Below are positions 10,836 to 22,803 of a DNA stretch of 64,000 bases, piece after piece. Every line of letters starts with the position of its first letter. Positions within the stretch are counted from its first letter, which is position 1. A model generated the notes under the pieces. The model did not search any database. It was not told the origin of the DNA and worked only from the letters and a program-made list of their open reading frames with translations. Origin of the DNA: Gari tellinella (Eukaryota; Mollusca; Bivalvia; Cardiida; Psammobiidae); the NCBI GenBank assembly GCA_922989275.2, contig OV277867.1:37688070-37752069 (forward strand), written 5' to 3'. The position numbers and the translations under genes are program-made.

Positions 10836-11800
10836 CAGCAGTCGTCAATAGAGATTTAATATATGTCTGTCTCTAAAAGCACATTATATATAAAATATCG
10901 AATCATAAATGAGCAAACAATTCTGAAATAGTTTGCAGATGACACTTTTAAAGCAGACGATGATATCATGAAAATATATTGGGTTTGGTTTTACAAATAA
11001 ATTGTATACTGTACACTCCGATAAATGCAATATTAAGGATCGTCTGAGACTTTAATATTATCATACATAATTATGTAATTGTCAGGTACCTTTTATAAAT
11101 GCGTTACTTAACCAATTTGTCCATGTTCTAAATCTGTTTTCATTGCCATAATGATGTTTTAAGTTTAAACCCGTAAACCACCATATCGTCTGCTTTTTGG
11201 CTCTAAAATTTAAAAAATTAATAAGTTTTATAAGTTACACTAAATTGAAGTGTTCTGATCAGATGCCGCTTAGTACAGACAGACTTCGTAAGATTCTTGG
11301 ACATATGTATTTTCAAAACCTATTTGTGAAACGTATTAGATTTTTCCTCAAAAAAGATTATGATCCAACTATATTGCTGCGCACTTCACGTTTGGTTATC
11401 GATCAATCTACAATTGATAACTATGCTTTCCTCTTTGGTTGTGCGACGACAGACAGGGCTTAGCACTACATGATGATGTATCTCTAAAGCCGTCCTTAAC
11501 CGGGAGAGTTATGCCGGATTTTCGTGCTTTGTTTTTTCTCTCCCTCTCTGTCGTACCCTGAACCCTTCCATGCCTTACAGTTACTCGTGACTACAGACTA
11601 GTCGCTTGAGTACAATTTGACCGTTGCCACAGTGGGTTATTTTTAACACGGGCATGAATGTTTAATTCTTTCCCGTGTTACTAATAATCTTGTCATAGAA
11701 TTTTGTTACATGTTTTACATGTATTTACTTACTGTGCTGACGGTCTTTTTGATTGTAAGGTTGTGGAACAGGGTTTATATTTTATGTACACTGTTCGTCT
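10836..11800. other. AT-rich stretch without recognisable gene
   Basis: Short frames only, including an 88-codon frame at 11197-11463 with no recognisable motif. I treat it as chance. Confidence 0.4.
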
Positions 11801-12060
11801 GCATAGGTGAATATAGGAGATAAGTGTGAGGTTGGGCGCCCCTAAACCCAGGTTTAACCCCCCCAGTGGTTGTTAATGGTTAATTTATAAAGAATTATTG
11901 ATTGCTGCTGACCGTACCAAGGCGGGCTCCTATGTTCACTTTGCTTTATGTTTGTCTTGCGTATTGTTTTCTGTTTGGTGTGTGGGATTGCGTGTGTGCG
12001 TGTGTTTGTTGTGTGTTTGTGTGTGTGTGTTTGTTATGGTATGGCTGTGTGTGTGTTCTG
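11801..12060 (+). repeat. Probable dispersed repeat ending in TG-rich microsatellite
   Basis: 'gttgggcgcccctaaaccc', 'cccagtggttgttaatgg' and 'ctgaccgtaccaaggcgg' are strings I associate with a dispersed mollusc repeat. They run into (TG)-rich DNA at about 11985-12060. The superfamily is unknown to me. Confidence 0.4.
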
Positions 12061-12674
12061 CTTTAGAGGTGGGTGTATTGTTTGTGTTGCGTTTCCTGTT
12101 TGAGTCTTCTTTCGTATTTATTTGTCATGACAGGAATTGTCAACGGTTTACAAGTCCCAATTATAGCTCTGACATTAAACTTCAAGAAATGCTCTTGTCT
12201 GGGAATAAAAGGTTTTATTCGTAAATCATGTGTAAGATGTTTTCTTAAAGACAGAATTCAGCAGAATGTTTCAATTATTTCCACCGCCAACACGCCACAT
12301 CATTACAACATCTCGTATTACGGTAAAGCCTTATCCTACCGTTTTAACGTTAGCTTTAATAATAGCCAAATAATTTAGTTTTTGTATGTTTTAATTAAAG
12401 AAACTTAGAGACAGTTGTCAAACAGTCTGGATCTAGATCAGAAGCCGTATTATTTGCATCTGATCTGGATCCAGCATGTTTGCAAATACCAATCAAGTCG
12501 CTATCGGTAAGATAACAGTTACATGTAAATCATGCGATTGTTAGTGTATAGTGCTGTCAAATAATGAGGCTCTTGTTGCTGGAAAAATTTAATACAAATA
12601 TACTTAATTCCTTCACTGTCATTGCGTCATCTGCTTCAAACAATTGTCGTCTACTTTTATTTCTTAAATTTGCG

Positions 12675-12871
12675 TAAAGTCGAAACTCGATACTACGAAC
12701 TCGCTTAAATCGATCTTTCCTATATTTCGTAAGTTTAATTTTGATAAATCGGTCTTGTTTAAGTCGACATACCCGTATTTCAAAGTTAAAACGTGGCTAA
12801 GCCACGTTTTAACTTTGAAATATGGGTATGTTCGAAGTCACGCGAGTTCGTAGAGTCAAGTTTTTACTGTA
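12675..12871 (+). mobile_element. Pogo-like MITE, class III core (family E)
   Basis: Left TA + AAGTCGAAACTCGATA and right GTCAAGTTTTTACTG + TA form worn termini. The core is a long palindrome, TTTCAAAGTTAAAACGTGGC meeting its complement at 12771-12836. CAGTCGAA-type termini with TA are known from pogo-like elements. Confidence 0.7.
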
Positions 12872-13104
12872 TTAGGTATTTCAAAATATATCAAATTGAG
12901 TACCAACTGGTTCGCAAATAAACGTTTTACACAGGGTAAGGATGGGAAGGGTTTGAATGCGACAGCTTTAAAGAGACTGAATTCCTTATTTGATCTTAAA
13001 ACTTTCTGTTATGTAAATGGATGACATGTGCCTTTATAAACAATTAAATGTAAGTGTTAGTTTAGTAAAACGATTCATGTAACAGAAAATACCTTTCACA
13101 AAAA

Positions 13105-13380
13105 CATGAGCCGTGCAATGGCTAAAGCTGCCTTATTGAATTGCAAACAGTGTAGATCAAGGCCAACCACCGCGTCTTTGACGCGGTTGCTGGCCTGATC
13201 TACGCTGATTGATACTGTGTTTGATACCCACAATCATGTATTGCATTGTATTTAGCAGTATTATCAATTGTATTTGGTAGTGTAGACAATTCAGATACAG
13301 AGCCTGTGATGACAACGGTATTTAACCTGTTTAATGTTGCAATCTAATAAGGCATGTTTTGTCATGACACGGCTCAAATA
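13105..13380 (+). mobile_element. MITE of unassigned family J, class I-like core
   Basis: The end GAGCCGTGCAATGGC is mirrored by GTCATGACACGGCTC. The inner core CAAACAGTGTAGATCAAGGC and its mirror meet at CGCGTCTTTGACGCG. Target duplication is unclear, so the superfamily is open. Confidence 0.65.
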
Positions 13381-13627
13381 TTGTTTAGATCGTGGAGAGA
13401 GCAAAACAAGATAGTAGTTTACACTAAAAGTATTACCTGAACAAATCAAGTTGTGTACGTATTTAACCTATTCCAGCTACATACAGTTTGTATCATAGAA
13501 AGAATGAAATCTGCCAAATCTTTTCGTTTCGGAGTTGGTAAAAAACTGAAAGTAGATTTATCCTAGGTTATACAAACTGTTGTAATAACACCTCAACTAG
13601 TATACATATTCGAGAGCGATCGTTCTT

Positions 13628-13870
13628 TTAACCCATTACCCCAAACCATATTTGAAGACCGGTAACCATTTAAAGCAGGTTGAAAGTACAGCAGAATGCG
13701 CCTTAATGCGCATTCTGCTGTACTTTCAGCCTGCTTTAAGCTACCATCTGCTAGAATATAGAAAAATTTACTGGGATGCATATTCATGTCTCTATAAGTT
13801 GGAACTAATTTCTCGAATGAGGAATAAATAAAAAGGCGTAAAAAGGCGTATTTATGGGGTAATGGTTTAA
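13628..13870 (+). mobile_element. TTAA-type MITE, class II core (family G)
   Basis: TTAACCCATTACCCCAAACC ... GGGGTAATGGTTTAA with an almost perfect hairpin (GAAAGTACAGCAGAATGCGC and mirror) at about 13670-13736. Confidence 0.8.
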
Positions 13871-14084
13871 GCCTATTGTTTTAGCATGGAGAAGAGGGAT
13901 TAAAACCACAATTTACAGGCACTATTTATCCTGGCAAAGTTATTTAACACATTATCTGATATACAAATTGACATATGCAATACGATGCATTTGTTCTATA
14001 ACAGTGATCACAGTATTTGTCAAAAGAACTTCTGTTCAGCTTTTATTTGTTTTAACCTTCTCTTGGTCAAATTTATCATCATGG

Positions 14085-14290
14085 TTTTACCTCTTCACCG
14101 GCATAGTGTCATCTGCGTCAATTTTGCTGTTTGCGATATCATTTCAAATTAGATTTATAGCAGTATTACAATCAAACCTTCGAAACAAGCGCAAAACAGT
14201 TTGTATCGTGACCAGACGCCTTGTGACGCGGGATCACGATCCAAACTGTTTGCAAACTTGTCTTTCTGCGTCATTGATAGTGAAATGGTA
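14085..14290 (+). mobile_element. TTAA-type MITE, class I core (family B), worn ends
   Basis: 'tttacctcttcaccgg', 'tcatctgcgtcaattttgctg' and the AAAACAGTTTGTATCGTGAC core followed by its mirror match the CCCTTTCACTGCC family. The right end is AGTGAAATGGTAAA. Confidence 0.6.
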
Positions 14291-14654
14291 AAGCTGTTAT
14301 CTGTCTTGAAAACAGCTAAGTATAGGATTGAACCACATTTGCATATGGAGAAAAAATTAAGTCAATTGAATCAATGGAATGATAATCAGTTCAAATGGAT
14401 CCGGATCGGATTCAGAAATATCCGGCATCAGATATGAACACAATCAAATCAATTAAAAGGTATTTTGGAAAGTTCAAACGATTAAACTGCCTTTTCTCTT
14501 GCATTTCCCTCGAGCACTTAAATATTCTCCAAAACAGCTCTATGTCATTTAAATTCCCCTAGCTTAATCCGTAACGTAAAAGTAATACTCCTTCATTTAA
14601 TTCAATTTTAGAAAACTCCAAATACTTAACCATTTCTCTGCTTCAAACCAAAAT

Positions 14655-14935
14655 ATATATGAGCAATGCCATGAGAAAACCTGTCTTATGGCACTTTGCA
14701 AACAGTGTAGATAAAGACCATTCGCCGCGTCTAAGACGCGGCGAATGGTCTTGATCTACACTGTTTGACACTCACATGCATCCAAAACATTTGATGTAAC
14801 TGTATTATATACAGTATTTGGAAGTGTATACAAAACTCAGACACAGAGATTTTGGATGGCAACGGTGTTTGATCTGTTAAATGTTGCCATGCAATAAGAC
14901 AGGTTTTGTCATGGCACGGCCTCATATTCTTCGCA
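14655..14935 (+). mobile_element. MITE family J
   Basis: GAGCAATGCCATGAGAAAAC and its right-hand mirror GTTTTGTCATGGCACGGC. The core (about 14697-14767) is a long perfect hairpin with CATTCGCCGCGTCTAAGACG at its centre. Confidence 0.7.
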
Positions 14936-15072
14936 AAAAGTGAAAATCCTGATGGAAGAACTCCTTACTGAGCTCTCTCATGAAGATATGCGCTGTTTAA
15001 TGTTTTGTTGTTTTTTGCCGTTATCGTTAAAGTTTAACATAAAGTACATGTAGTTATATTTCAAAAGTAGAA

Positions 15073-15286
15073 TGCAGTTAAACCTCAATATGGCCATCGC
15101 TAAACTGTTTTAATTATTAGGGGTTTTGGGCAGGATACTTCCTAATGCAAGGCGAACATAAACCAGAAAGCTCCTGTAGGAGCTTTCCGTTTTACGTTCA
15201 CCTTGCTTAAATTGTCACTTACTTTTTATCTTGTACACTCAATTGACATTCATTTTAGTGATCGTAATAGAGAGGTTTTACTGTTA
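15073..15286 (+). mobile_element. Pogo-like MITE, class II-like core (family L)
   Basis: Left CAGTTAAACCTCAATATGGC, right ATAGAGAGGTTTTACTGTTA. The core AACCAGAAAGCTCCTGTAGG and mirror sit between GCAAGGCGAAC and GTTCACCTTGC arms. Related to the class II hairpins by its GAAAG...CTTTC arms. Confidence 0.65.
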
Positions 15287-15489
15287 AGAATAAATTCGAT
15301 AACTCATCATTCACTGTTAAATGTGGGGAAAATTCCAATACTTACAAAGCAGAATATTGCCACTTGAGTTTATAAAATCAATGTTCTTGTTTTCGAGTTT
15401 AGATTGCATTAACTGAATTATCTTTTCTGTAATTTTAAGTTCCTGCTACTTGTAACAGCACACATTGAAATAAATCACACGATTAAATA

Positions 15490-15694
15490 TACAGTAAACC
15501 ACCTCTATTATGACCACCAAACGATACCAATTATTTAGTTTTTAAAGTAGACTTAACGCAATGTAAAAATAAAAAACAGAATGCTCATTTAAGGGTAATC
15601 TGTTTTACTTTTACCTTGCTTTAAGCTACCATCTATATTTCACACAATCTATTAGCCTTCATCTTAGTGGTCCTAAAAGGGATGTTTTGCTGTA
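15490..15694 (+). mobile_element. Pogo-like MITE (family L)
   Basis: TA + CAGTAAACCACCTCTATTA ... GGGATGTTTTGCTG + TA. The core, around 15568-15625, pairs AAAACAGAATGCTC with its worn mirror. Confidence 0.7.
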
Positions 15695-15736
15695 CATTGT
15701 TAGAAGTGCAGTTGAATTACTTTATAATGTGCAAAG

Positions 15737-15949
15737 TTTACCCCTTTCACTCTCAATGACGCTTAAAAGCGTGTTTGCAAACAGTTTGTGTCCTGATCAG
15801 ACGCCGCGCTACGCGGCGTCTGATCAGGACTCAAATTGTTTGACAGTTGTTTCAAAATTTCGTCGGTCATATTTCCTTAAATTTTACTTTGAAACAATAT
15901 TACCGACAACAATACTGGAGCAGACGACAATAAAGTGGTGAATGGGTAA
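15737..15949 (+). mobile_element. TTAA-type MITE, class I core (family B)
   Basis: Left TTTACCCCTTTCACTCTC, right GTGGTGAATGGGTAA, so both TTAA sites are mutated. The core GCAAACAGTTTGTGTCCTG with GACGCCGCGCTACGCGGCGT at its centre spans about 15776-15842. Confidence 0.7.
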
Positions 15950-15989
15950 CGATTTCCCGAAACCCGAAACAAATGAGCATAAAAGGGTT

Positions 15990-16220
15990 AACACATTAAA
16001 CCCTTGCGACGAGTATATACTCGTCCTTTACAACAATGTACTTGTAAAGAGTACATTAATTGTTGTTCTATGCAAACAATGGTTACATTGATCAGGGTCT
16101 GCACTCAAGTTTGTCATTTTGCATTTTGTTTTAAACATCCACCCCAGATAGATATAAATGGACTAGACCTAATTGTAAATTGGAATTATCCATAGAATGT
16201 TTCAGGAGTGAACGAGTTGG
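15990..16220 (+). mobile_element. TTAA-type MITE (family H), worn
   Basis: 'cattaaacccttgcgacgag', 'tctatgcaaacaatgg', 'gatcagggtctgcact', 'aaatggactagacc' and 'tttcaggagtgaac' occur in the order of the family at 30278. The hairpin's left arm is damaged. Confidence 0.55.
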
Positions 16221-16339
16221 ACGGGTTGCACCTAAAAGGAGGGTGAAAATAAAAGTTGAAAAGCTGAGATATTACAATGGGTTGAATCAACAGATTCTCA
16301 TTTGCTATTAGTTAATTATTTCCCCATATTTGTATTGAA

Positions 16340-16545
16340 AACAAATGGTTGCTAAAATAGGCTGAAAAGTTAATCTGACTGTTCGTTTATGAACAGTCTG
16401 AATTAATTTTAGCCTTTCTTAAGCTACCACCAACTAGGATATAGAAAGTAATTCGTATTGTGCATATCAATGACATTAGGATTTGTTTCTTAAGTACAGA
16501 AACTAATTAAATTCGGTAAAAGGCGTATTGATTTGGTAGTTTTTT
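16340..16545 (+). mobile_element. Class II hairpin MITE variant
   Basis: AAAATAGGCTGAAAAGTTAA is mirrored by TTAATTTTAGCCTTTCTTAA around GTTCGTTTATGAAC. The downstream 'agctaccaccaactaggata' is as in family G. Termini are worn. Confidence 0.5.
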
Positions 16546-17479
16546 AAGAAGTAGATGTGTTGTTATAACTTAGCATATTTCGTTCAAACAGTAAAGCAAT
16601 GCTATTTCAAGATCACTCAAGGAAAGTGTATGCTCGTTTTAAAGCAGTATATAACTTAAAGCAAAATTAGAGTAAAGCAGACAGCTTTTTCGGATAGTTT
16701 CTGCTAATAGATGAGTTTAGTCCTTTTACTTCAAATGTGACGTCAATTCTCATCTAAAACATTCACTGCAATAATGACGACGGCTCGCAAACAAATCTTC
16801 TGCTCTTGTTTCTAAACATTTAGACGTTTACGCAATTTGTGACTGTAAAGGTATTGAAATGAGTGTCAAACAGGTTGAATCCTGATCAAACGCCTAGAAA
16901 AACGATACGCAAGGCTGTATAATGTTAGTGTTTCCGAGCTTGGGATTGAAGTGGTTTACCCCATCACTGCCTTACCCCGAGTACAATAGTCATTTGCAAA
17001 CAGTTTGGATTAAGTTCAGACGCCGCGTAAACTTCTTTCAATATTTCTTTGATCAAATACCAAAACTTTAATTTTGAGAAATAAAAGCAGAAGGCAGTAT
17101 TTTGAAACTGATGACGTCATGGCACTGACGGGGTGAATATATCCATGTAACTACGATTGCCGCACGTTCATTTCTCAGCTCTCTGGTACTAGAAATTAGA
17201 TTAAACCTTCCACTTCAAAAACTGAAACGGAAACATTTTAACAAATTCCTTTTCTGTGAAGCTAGACACTTTATAAAGTGATTTATGCTAAGAATGTGCT
17301 TCAAAAGAATTTCTTGAATATTTACGACATTAAATTGCTGGGGAAAAGCACGAATTGGGGCAATTTTACAGAAAGACACAAAGCAAACTATACAAAAAGG
17401 CGCTTTTAACTTGTCATATTATCAGAGAAGAACTGAGATTTCTTCTGAATCCTTTCGGTGCAAAACAAATGGTGAGAAT
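16546..17479. other. No gene; one orphan half-core
   Basis: A left half-core (GCAAACAGTTTGGATTAAG, ACGCCGCGTAA) at about 16993-17031 is followed by typical right-flank sequence, so one arm was deleted. Otherwise nothing recognised. Confidence 0.5.
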
Positions 17480-17692
17480 TTTACCACTGCACCGCTACAT
17501 TGACGTCTGCTTCAAAAGTGCTGTCTGCAAGATCGTGCCAAAGTTTGATTTAATGTATTATGACTTAAGAAATATAGATACGAATGTTAAACAGTTTTGA
17601 TCCTGATCAGACGCCGCTTAATGCGGCGTCTGATCTGGATCAAAACTGTTTTCAAAGTATACTTAAGGCGACTTAGGCGATGAAATGGTTAA
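17480..17692 (+). mobile_element. TTAA-type MITE, class I core (family B)
   Basis: TTTACCACTGCACCG ... GATGAAATGGTTAA. The core AAACAGTTTTGATCCTGATC with GACGCCGCTTAATGCGGCGT at its centre is at about 17592-17655. Confidence 0.7.
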
Positions 17693-18159
17693 CCACCTGT
17701 ATGATGTGTAATTGTCGTCTTCGAGAATTGCAAACTGCAATTATTTCAAAAATAATCATCCAAGTGTTGGTTTGTATTCAAAGGAGACGTCGAGTTACTC
17801 GCCGCCTCGTCTAGATCTACACGGTATGCAACTGTTATCACAAATTTGCCAATCTTTGTAATGCTCGAATGGCAACTGCAAACGGATTAACATAGAGTTT
17901 TCATGAGACGTAAAGCTGTATTTTCCCTGCTACCACTAAGTGTTGATATAGTGAAAATACGTTTTTTTTCTATTTGAACGAAATGAAACGCTATCGCATT
18001 GTACGAAAACGTAGGCAACTCGAATTCTTGTACATGTTGACTATTTGTTAAAACCTGAGTAACAAGGAGTTTGGAGCTAGATCAGATGTCGAATTATCTG
18101 GTGTCTAATTGGCTTCAAATTTATCCAAATCCCGAAGCACTAAATACGATCGTATGCGT

Positions 18160-19010
18160 ATACAGACCTGTCCCTCAACGGTTACCTATCATTCAGGATG
18201 AATCTGGGACCCGTCTTACGAAACGTCGTACGACAAATATTGTCGTAAGTCAGATTCTAAAAATCTCAATTATTATTTATCTTTCGTCTAAACTGTCTTG
18301 TGACGTCTTTTTTGGTATCGTCTTGAAAAGAAAATTCCAAAGAGATGTCACAAGACAGGATTCGATGGAGAAATAAGAAATTAGATGTACATGTACATGT
18401 ATTTTAAAATGTTGACTTACGGCGTTTTTATCGTACGACATTTCGTAAGAAGGACCCCAGGACCATAAGAACATCCTGCTTGATGTAAGACAAGGGCAAT
18501 AGAGAATGTTCCTACATTAGTTTTCTGTATTACTTTCGTCCTACAGTACAATGCCACTTGTCTCAAATGAGCATGGTTTCAGTGTCGCTCATGATGAGAT
18601 GATGCATGTTATTGTCGGATAACATTATGCATGAAGCATGACGCTCTTTTTAGAAAGAAATAAAATATAATTAAAATATAATTGTTATACGGTACTGCCA
18701 CTCAACAGCGACCTGTCATTCGGGATAAATTAGGATCTTAAAAATATGTGGGTGCTTGAAGTGCCTAAGACAGCATTCTGCATTTATTTCGCCCGACAGT
18801 ACATGTACATTGCGTTTCGCCACAAATGAGACATGTTTTAGTGTCGCTCAAGAGGGATACTATTTATGTAGTACATATATATGAGGATAATATACTGGTA
18901 ATGCATGAAACGTTATGCACTTATAAACAAGAACTGAAATATAGATGTTATACGGTACTATCCCTAAACAGCAACCCAGCATTCAGGATGAACTAGGACC
19001 TTAAAAACAC
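18160..19010 (+). repeat. Degenerate tandem repeat, three units
   Basis: The block 'cctgtccctcaacggttacc...attcaggatgaa' recurs as 'actgccactcaacagcgacc...attcgggataaa' near 18693 and 'actatccctaaacagcaacc...attcaggatgaa' near 18954. A second shared block ('cacttgtctcaaatgagcatg', 'agtgtcgctca', 'atgcatgaa') recurs with a period near 260 bp. The first unit also holds inverted repeats around 18205-18455. Confidence 0.55.
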
Positions 19011-19105
19011 CTAACAACTTCGGGTAGAACAAAAGCTATTACCAGTATGCCAAGAACTGTGTTTTCTTTATCTATATTATGACTTTGGCCTTTACCTTAG
19101 ACGTC

Positions 19106-19357
19106 TGAACCCTTTGAACCCTAGTCCCGCATTTAGGCGTCCTTTTCAAACAGTACACATGTAAAAAGTGCACTTGTCCTATGCAAACATTGAATACCCA
19201 GATCAGAGGGCTCCTTACGGAGCCCTCTGATCTGGGTCTTCACTGTTTGTCATAATGCAAAACATTGACAAAAACAACCCTTAAAAGTCAGAAATGGACT
19301 ATACTTAAATGGAAACTGGGATTGTCCATCTGAGGTTTCAGGGAGGAAATAGCTTAC
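19106..19357 (+). mobile_element. MITE family H, class I core with GAGGGCTCC centre
   Basis: Left CCCTTTGAACCCTAGTCCCG-like end and right TTTCAGGGAGGAAA end. The core (about 19180-19250) has CAGATCAGAGGGCTCC meeting GGAGCCCTCTGATCTGG. TTAA is lost at both ends. Confidence 0.65.
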
Positions 19358-19369
19358 CCTTTCATGGTC

Positions 19370-19590
19370 AAATAAATTGAGAGGTTTTTCCCCTTCACCA
19401 TCGTAATGTCGTCTGCTTGAATATTGTTGTCTGCAATATCGTTTCAAAATTATATTTAAGGCAGTATAAATAACGTAATTTCAAAACAAGTGACAAACAG
19501 TTTTGATTCTAATCAGACTTAGGTGGCGTCTGATCATGATTAAAACTGTTTGCAAATGCGCTTAATGACGTCATTGAAAGTAAAAAATGA
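19370..19590 (+). mobile_element. TTAA-type MITE (family B), partial
   Basis: 'ttccccttcaccatcg', 'gtcgtctgcttgaatattg' and the GACAAACAGTTTTGATTC core followed by its mirror. The hairpin centre is partly deleted and the termini are not intact. Confidence 0.55.
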
Positions 19591-19644
19591 CAATTTTATT
19601 ATCGTTCCTTGTCATTGTCCGTAATTATTACCGCGAGGTACGTC

Positions 19645-19864
19645 ACTCTTCAAATCAAATCAAATCAAAGTACTCTTTATTTTCTCAGTTTGCATGTGTA
19701 CAAATACATGAGAACTTTCCATAACACACATTCAACACATTTAGGCTTCCAATAAACCACATTTTGTTGCAAACAACATCTAGTTATAAACAACAAATAT
19801 AAAGGAGATGCAGACAAGTAATGGAAAGACATATAGGATCTGTCATGAGTCGATGAATAAGACA
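19645..19864 (-). mobile_element. Probable 3' end of a non-LTR retrotransposon
   Basis: On the minus strand the sequence ends in GAAAATAAAGAGTACTTTG followed by GATTTGATTTGATTT. An AATAAA signal just before a short tandem tail is the usual LINE/SINE 3' signature. No RT motif is left upstream. Confidence 0.45.
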
Positions 19865-19964
19865 AGCTGATCTCAAACGAGCCTAGAATTGAATTGTTAT
19901 TAAGCGAGCCTTTGCGAGCTTAATAACTTTTCTATTCTAGACGAGTTTAAGATCAACTTGTCTT
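19859..19964. repeat. Palindromic element
   Basis: AAGACAAGCTGATCTCAAAC is mirrored by the right end, and GTTATTAAGCGAGCC meets its complement at the centre. A hairpin of about 106 bp with few mismatches. Confidence 0.7.
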
Positions 19965-20130
19965 AAACAACGACGAGTGACAGATTCTTTTTCTCACATT
20001 ACCAACGATTTAAGCTATTTTTTAAGCAATATGCTTTTTTTGGAACCCCGGTGACGTCAAAACGCCGTAATAAAAAGTGACGTTATAGTTACGTAATCAA
20101 AGTGATATTACACATGTTGGAGATATAGTG

Positions 20131-20266
20131 AATCTAACACCACCGTGAGTGTCAGATAAGAATATCCCACCCGAGATTTGAAGATAGTTTTGGAACACGA
20201 GGCTTTGCCGAGTGTTCCAAAAATATCTTCAAACGAGGGTGGGATATTCATCTGTGGTGTTAGATT
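20131..20266. repeat. Palindromic element
   Basis: AATCTAACACCAC is mirrored by GTGGTGTTAGATT. Inner arms contain AATATCCCACCC and TTTGGAACACGAG with their complements, around a short CTTTG loop. Confidence 0.75.
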
Positions 20267-20459
20267 TATTTTCTCACCTCGTCAACCCTGAAAACGCGTT
20301 TAACTTTCTATACAGTGGCGAGTTGTATTTTAATGCGCTAATGCATGCATGACGACGTCATGACGACGTCATGACGAAGTCATAACAACGGCAATAACAA
20401 CCAAGCATAGGATAGTTCGGCTTGTCTGTCCGGACAGATTAGAAGAATACACCATGAGT

Positions 20460-20580
20460 GTTGATGTGGGATAGGAATTTTCTCCCCCTAGGGTCAGAAA
20501 ATTCAAGCAGGGACGAGGCAAGCGAGTCCCTGCTTGAATTTTCTGACCCGAGGGGGAGAAAATTCCTATCCCACGTCAAC
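20460..20580. repeat. Near-perfect 121-bp palindrome
   Basis: GTTGATGTGGGATAGG is mirrored by CCTATCCCACGTCAAC. About 54-bp arms with roughly two mismatches enclose GAGGCAAGCGA. It would extrude as a cruciform or fold as RNA. GATATTC/ATCTCACA strings in the next 300 bases hint at a larger worn relative. Confidence 0.85.
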
Positions 20581-21076
20581 AAAACGAATGGTGGATTTTT
20601 TTTCTCCCATTTAAATCATTAAAACATTCTATAAATAACGAAATAATTGCAGTTTCTGTGCACTTTTTTCCGCGAAACACGACGTTGTTTATAGTAACGT
20701 CATAAGAAATGACGTCATTTAGTTACCCGCGTCTAGCAGCGCTTGTGGTAAAGCTGGGAAAACAAAAAAAGACGTCACGTGGTATGGGGGATTGAGTGAG
20801 TCCACAGGGGGAATATCTCTATCCCACATGGGCGAAAATGGGAGAAAAGGCTATCTCACATCCCCTAGATTTCGGGATACCTTTGTCCGAGAGGTGAGAA
20901 AAGGATATTCGTCACCGTTGTTCGCTATAGAAAACAGGGGTAGTTATGTGAGAAAAAATATATTGCTTATTACACATATTTGAGCCCCCAAACACTACAG
21001 TCTAGACAGTAAACAAGACATTAATTTAGGTAAGTAATTTTATACGGATTCTCATCAATTCTTGTTTGACACAACG

Positions 21077-21345
21077 TACAGCGTTGCCTCTCTACAACGA
21101 CATCCAACGGAAGACAAAACTAAAATTGTGTGCGTTGTTCGGACGAAGTCGTTATAGAAAGGTACATTCGCAAACAGCTTGAGTCCATATCAGACGCCGC
21201 GTAAAGCGGCGTCTGATATGGATTCAAGCTGTTTGTCATTCGTCATTTAGTTTTTTCTGTAAAAATGTCCATCATATAACTTGAGAGAGAAACAGCAGAC
21301 GACAAATTTAAGCAGACGACAAAGCAGTCGTAAATAGGTTGGGCC
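21077..21345 (+). mobile_element. TA-type MITE, class I core (family D)
   Basis: TA + CAGCGTTGCCTCTCTACAAC, inner 'gtgttgttcggacg', core GCAAACAGCTTGAGTCC with GACGCCGCGTAAAGCGGCGT at its centre, then 'tttgtcattcgtcat'. The right end is not clear. Full copies are at 33983 and 34373. Confidence 0.65.
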
Positions 21346-21419
21346 TACTGTACTGCATTGCAAATATTACAAGAAACGTGTACATTAATTATTTTACGAG
21401 CTAAGGACGACTTTGCGGC

Positions 21420-21595
21420 TGTTTAGATCCTGATAAGACGCAGCTTCACGTGGCGTCTGATCAAGATGCAAACTGTTTGACACTTGCAGTCAAAACTTTC
21501 AATAGAAATTAATTCTACACACAACTGCAAACGACAAAATTTAAAAACGATATTTTATGTTAAAGCGTTAAATGTGACATCGAAAGGGTTAAACT
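21420..21595 (+). mobile_element. TTAA-type MITE (family B), partial
   Basis: The core 'ctgtttagatcctgataagacgc' and mirror, then 'gtttgacacttgcagtcaaa' and an end GAAAGGGTTAA. The left part is missing. Confidence 0.55.
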
Positions 21596-21797
21596 GAAAA
21601 TAGTTTTGTGTCTCTAGGGTATCACTGTAAAGCATCTGCAATAGCAAGCTGTCTTTTCATATTAGCTCGAGCTTTGACATGTTTGGATCCAACATACAAT
21701 TTTCAGCCAAACCTGCCTAGTTTTTATTTACCCTCGCGTCAATTTATCAGGGGCATACTGTTTAATCTCTTTCCTTCTATCGGACTGTTTGTTCGTT

Positions 21798-21933
21798 CGT
21801 TTAGCTACCATTTAGTGTATAGAAAATATTTCGTATGGTGTTTATTGATAGGTATACAAATGAGAATTACTTTCAGTAGTGCAAAAATAAAGTAAAGGCG
21901 TAAAAAGACGTATCTATAGAATAATGGGTTAAA
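21798..21933 (+). mobile_element. Right half of a family G MITE
   Basis: 'agctaccatttag', 'aggcgtaaaaagacgtatc' and ATAATGGGTTAA match the family G right side. No hairpin remains. Confidence 0.5.
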
Positions 21934-22803
21934 ATAGGGTTACCATAAGTGGTTCAAAAATCCTAAGGTTTCCATATTTTCAAGCCTGATTTTAGGAATC
22001 GTACCTTAAACCCTTTCGCTGCCAGGTTCTATAACACTTAAATAATTATTTATTTATTCATCACTTTCTAAACTGTTTGACACCCATATCAATGTTTCTT
22101 ATGTAAAACAAACCCGCCTAAATTTCCAAATATTAAAAGCAAGAGCAGAAATCCGAAGATTTCGGAAAAATCTGGAAAATGGCAGGCCTGTAAATAAAGA
22201 GTATTTGTCATAAATGCGCAATGGACATTGTTCGTAAAGTCTCATAAATGTAATTATACATACAATTTAGAAATCTGACATTCGTTACCTCATAATCTAC
22301 TCTCACTTAAACTGCTTTTCTTTGTGAGCATTTGTTGCTTTGTATTTATTATCTAGCGATTGTCTAGCTTTAGAACTCAAACAAGGTCAACGTTATTTAA
22401 AACCCCTTTCTGCGTGTTTTCAGTAACAAAGGAGATGTTCTATATTGAAGACAAATTGCACAATATTGCCCCTTTTTTCAAGCCCAATCACACTTTAAAG
22501 CGACTTGCAACCAGATGATGCGTTGGCAAAAATAAAATAAAATACTCAAATATAACCAAAATGGTAGCATTATCGTGCATCAGGCATTGGGAAAAATATG
22601 ACCAGTCTAAAAACACCCTCTAGAAAAGTCTTCAAATCTTATTTTTTAGATATTTTGCATCGTTTTATATATACTATTTGTAGCCGTGCCATGACAAAAC
22701 CTGCCATATTCCAATGCAACATTGTACAAACCAAGCACCGTTGTCATCACAGGCTCTGCATCACAATTTATGCGTGCACCAATATCCACGTGCAATTGGT
22801 AAA

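Noticed and set aside
11197..11463. 88-codon frame
   Set aside because: No motif, AT-rich context, no homology I can recall.
12073..12378. 101-codon frame after the TG-rich stretch
   Set aside because: Low-complexity start and no recognised domain; likely chance.
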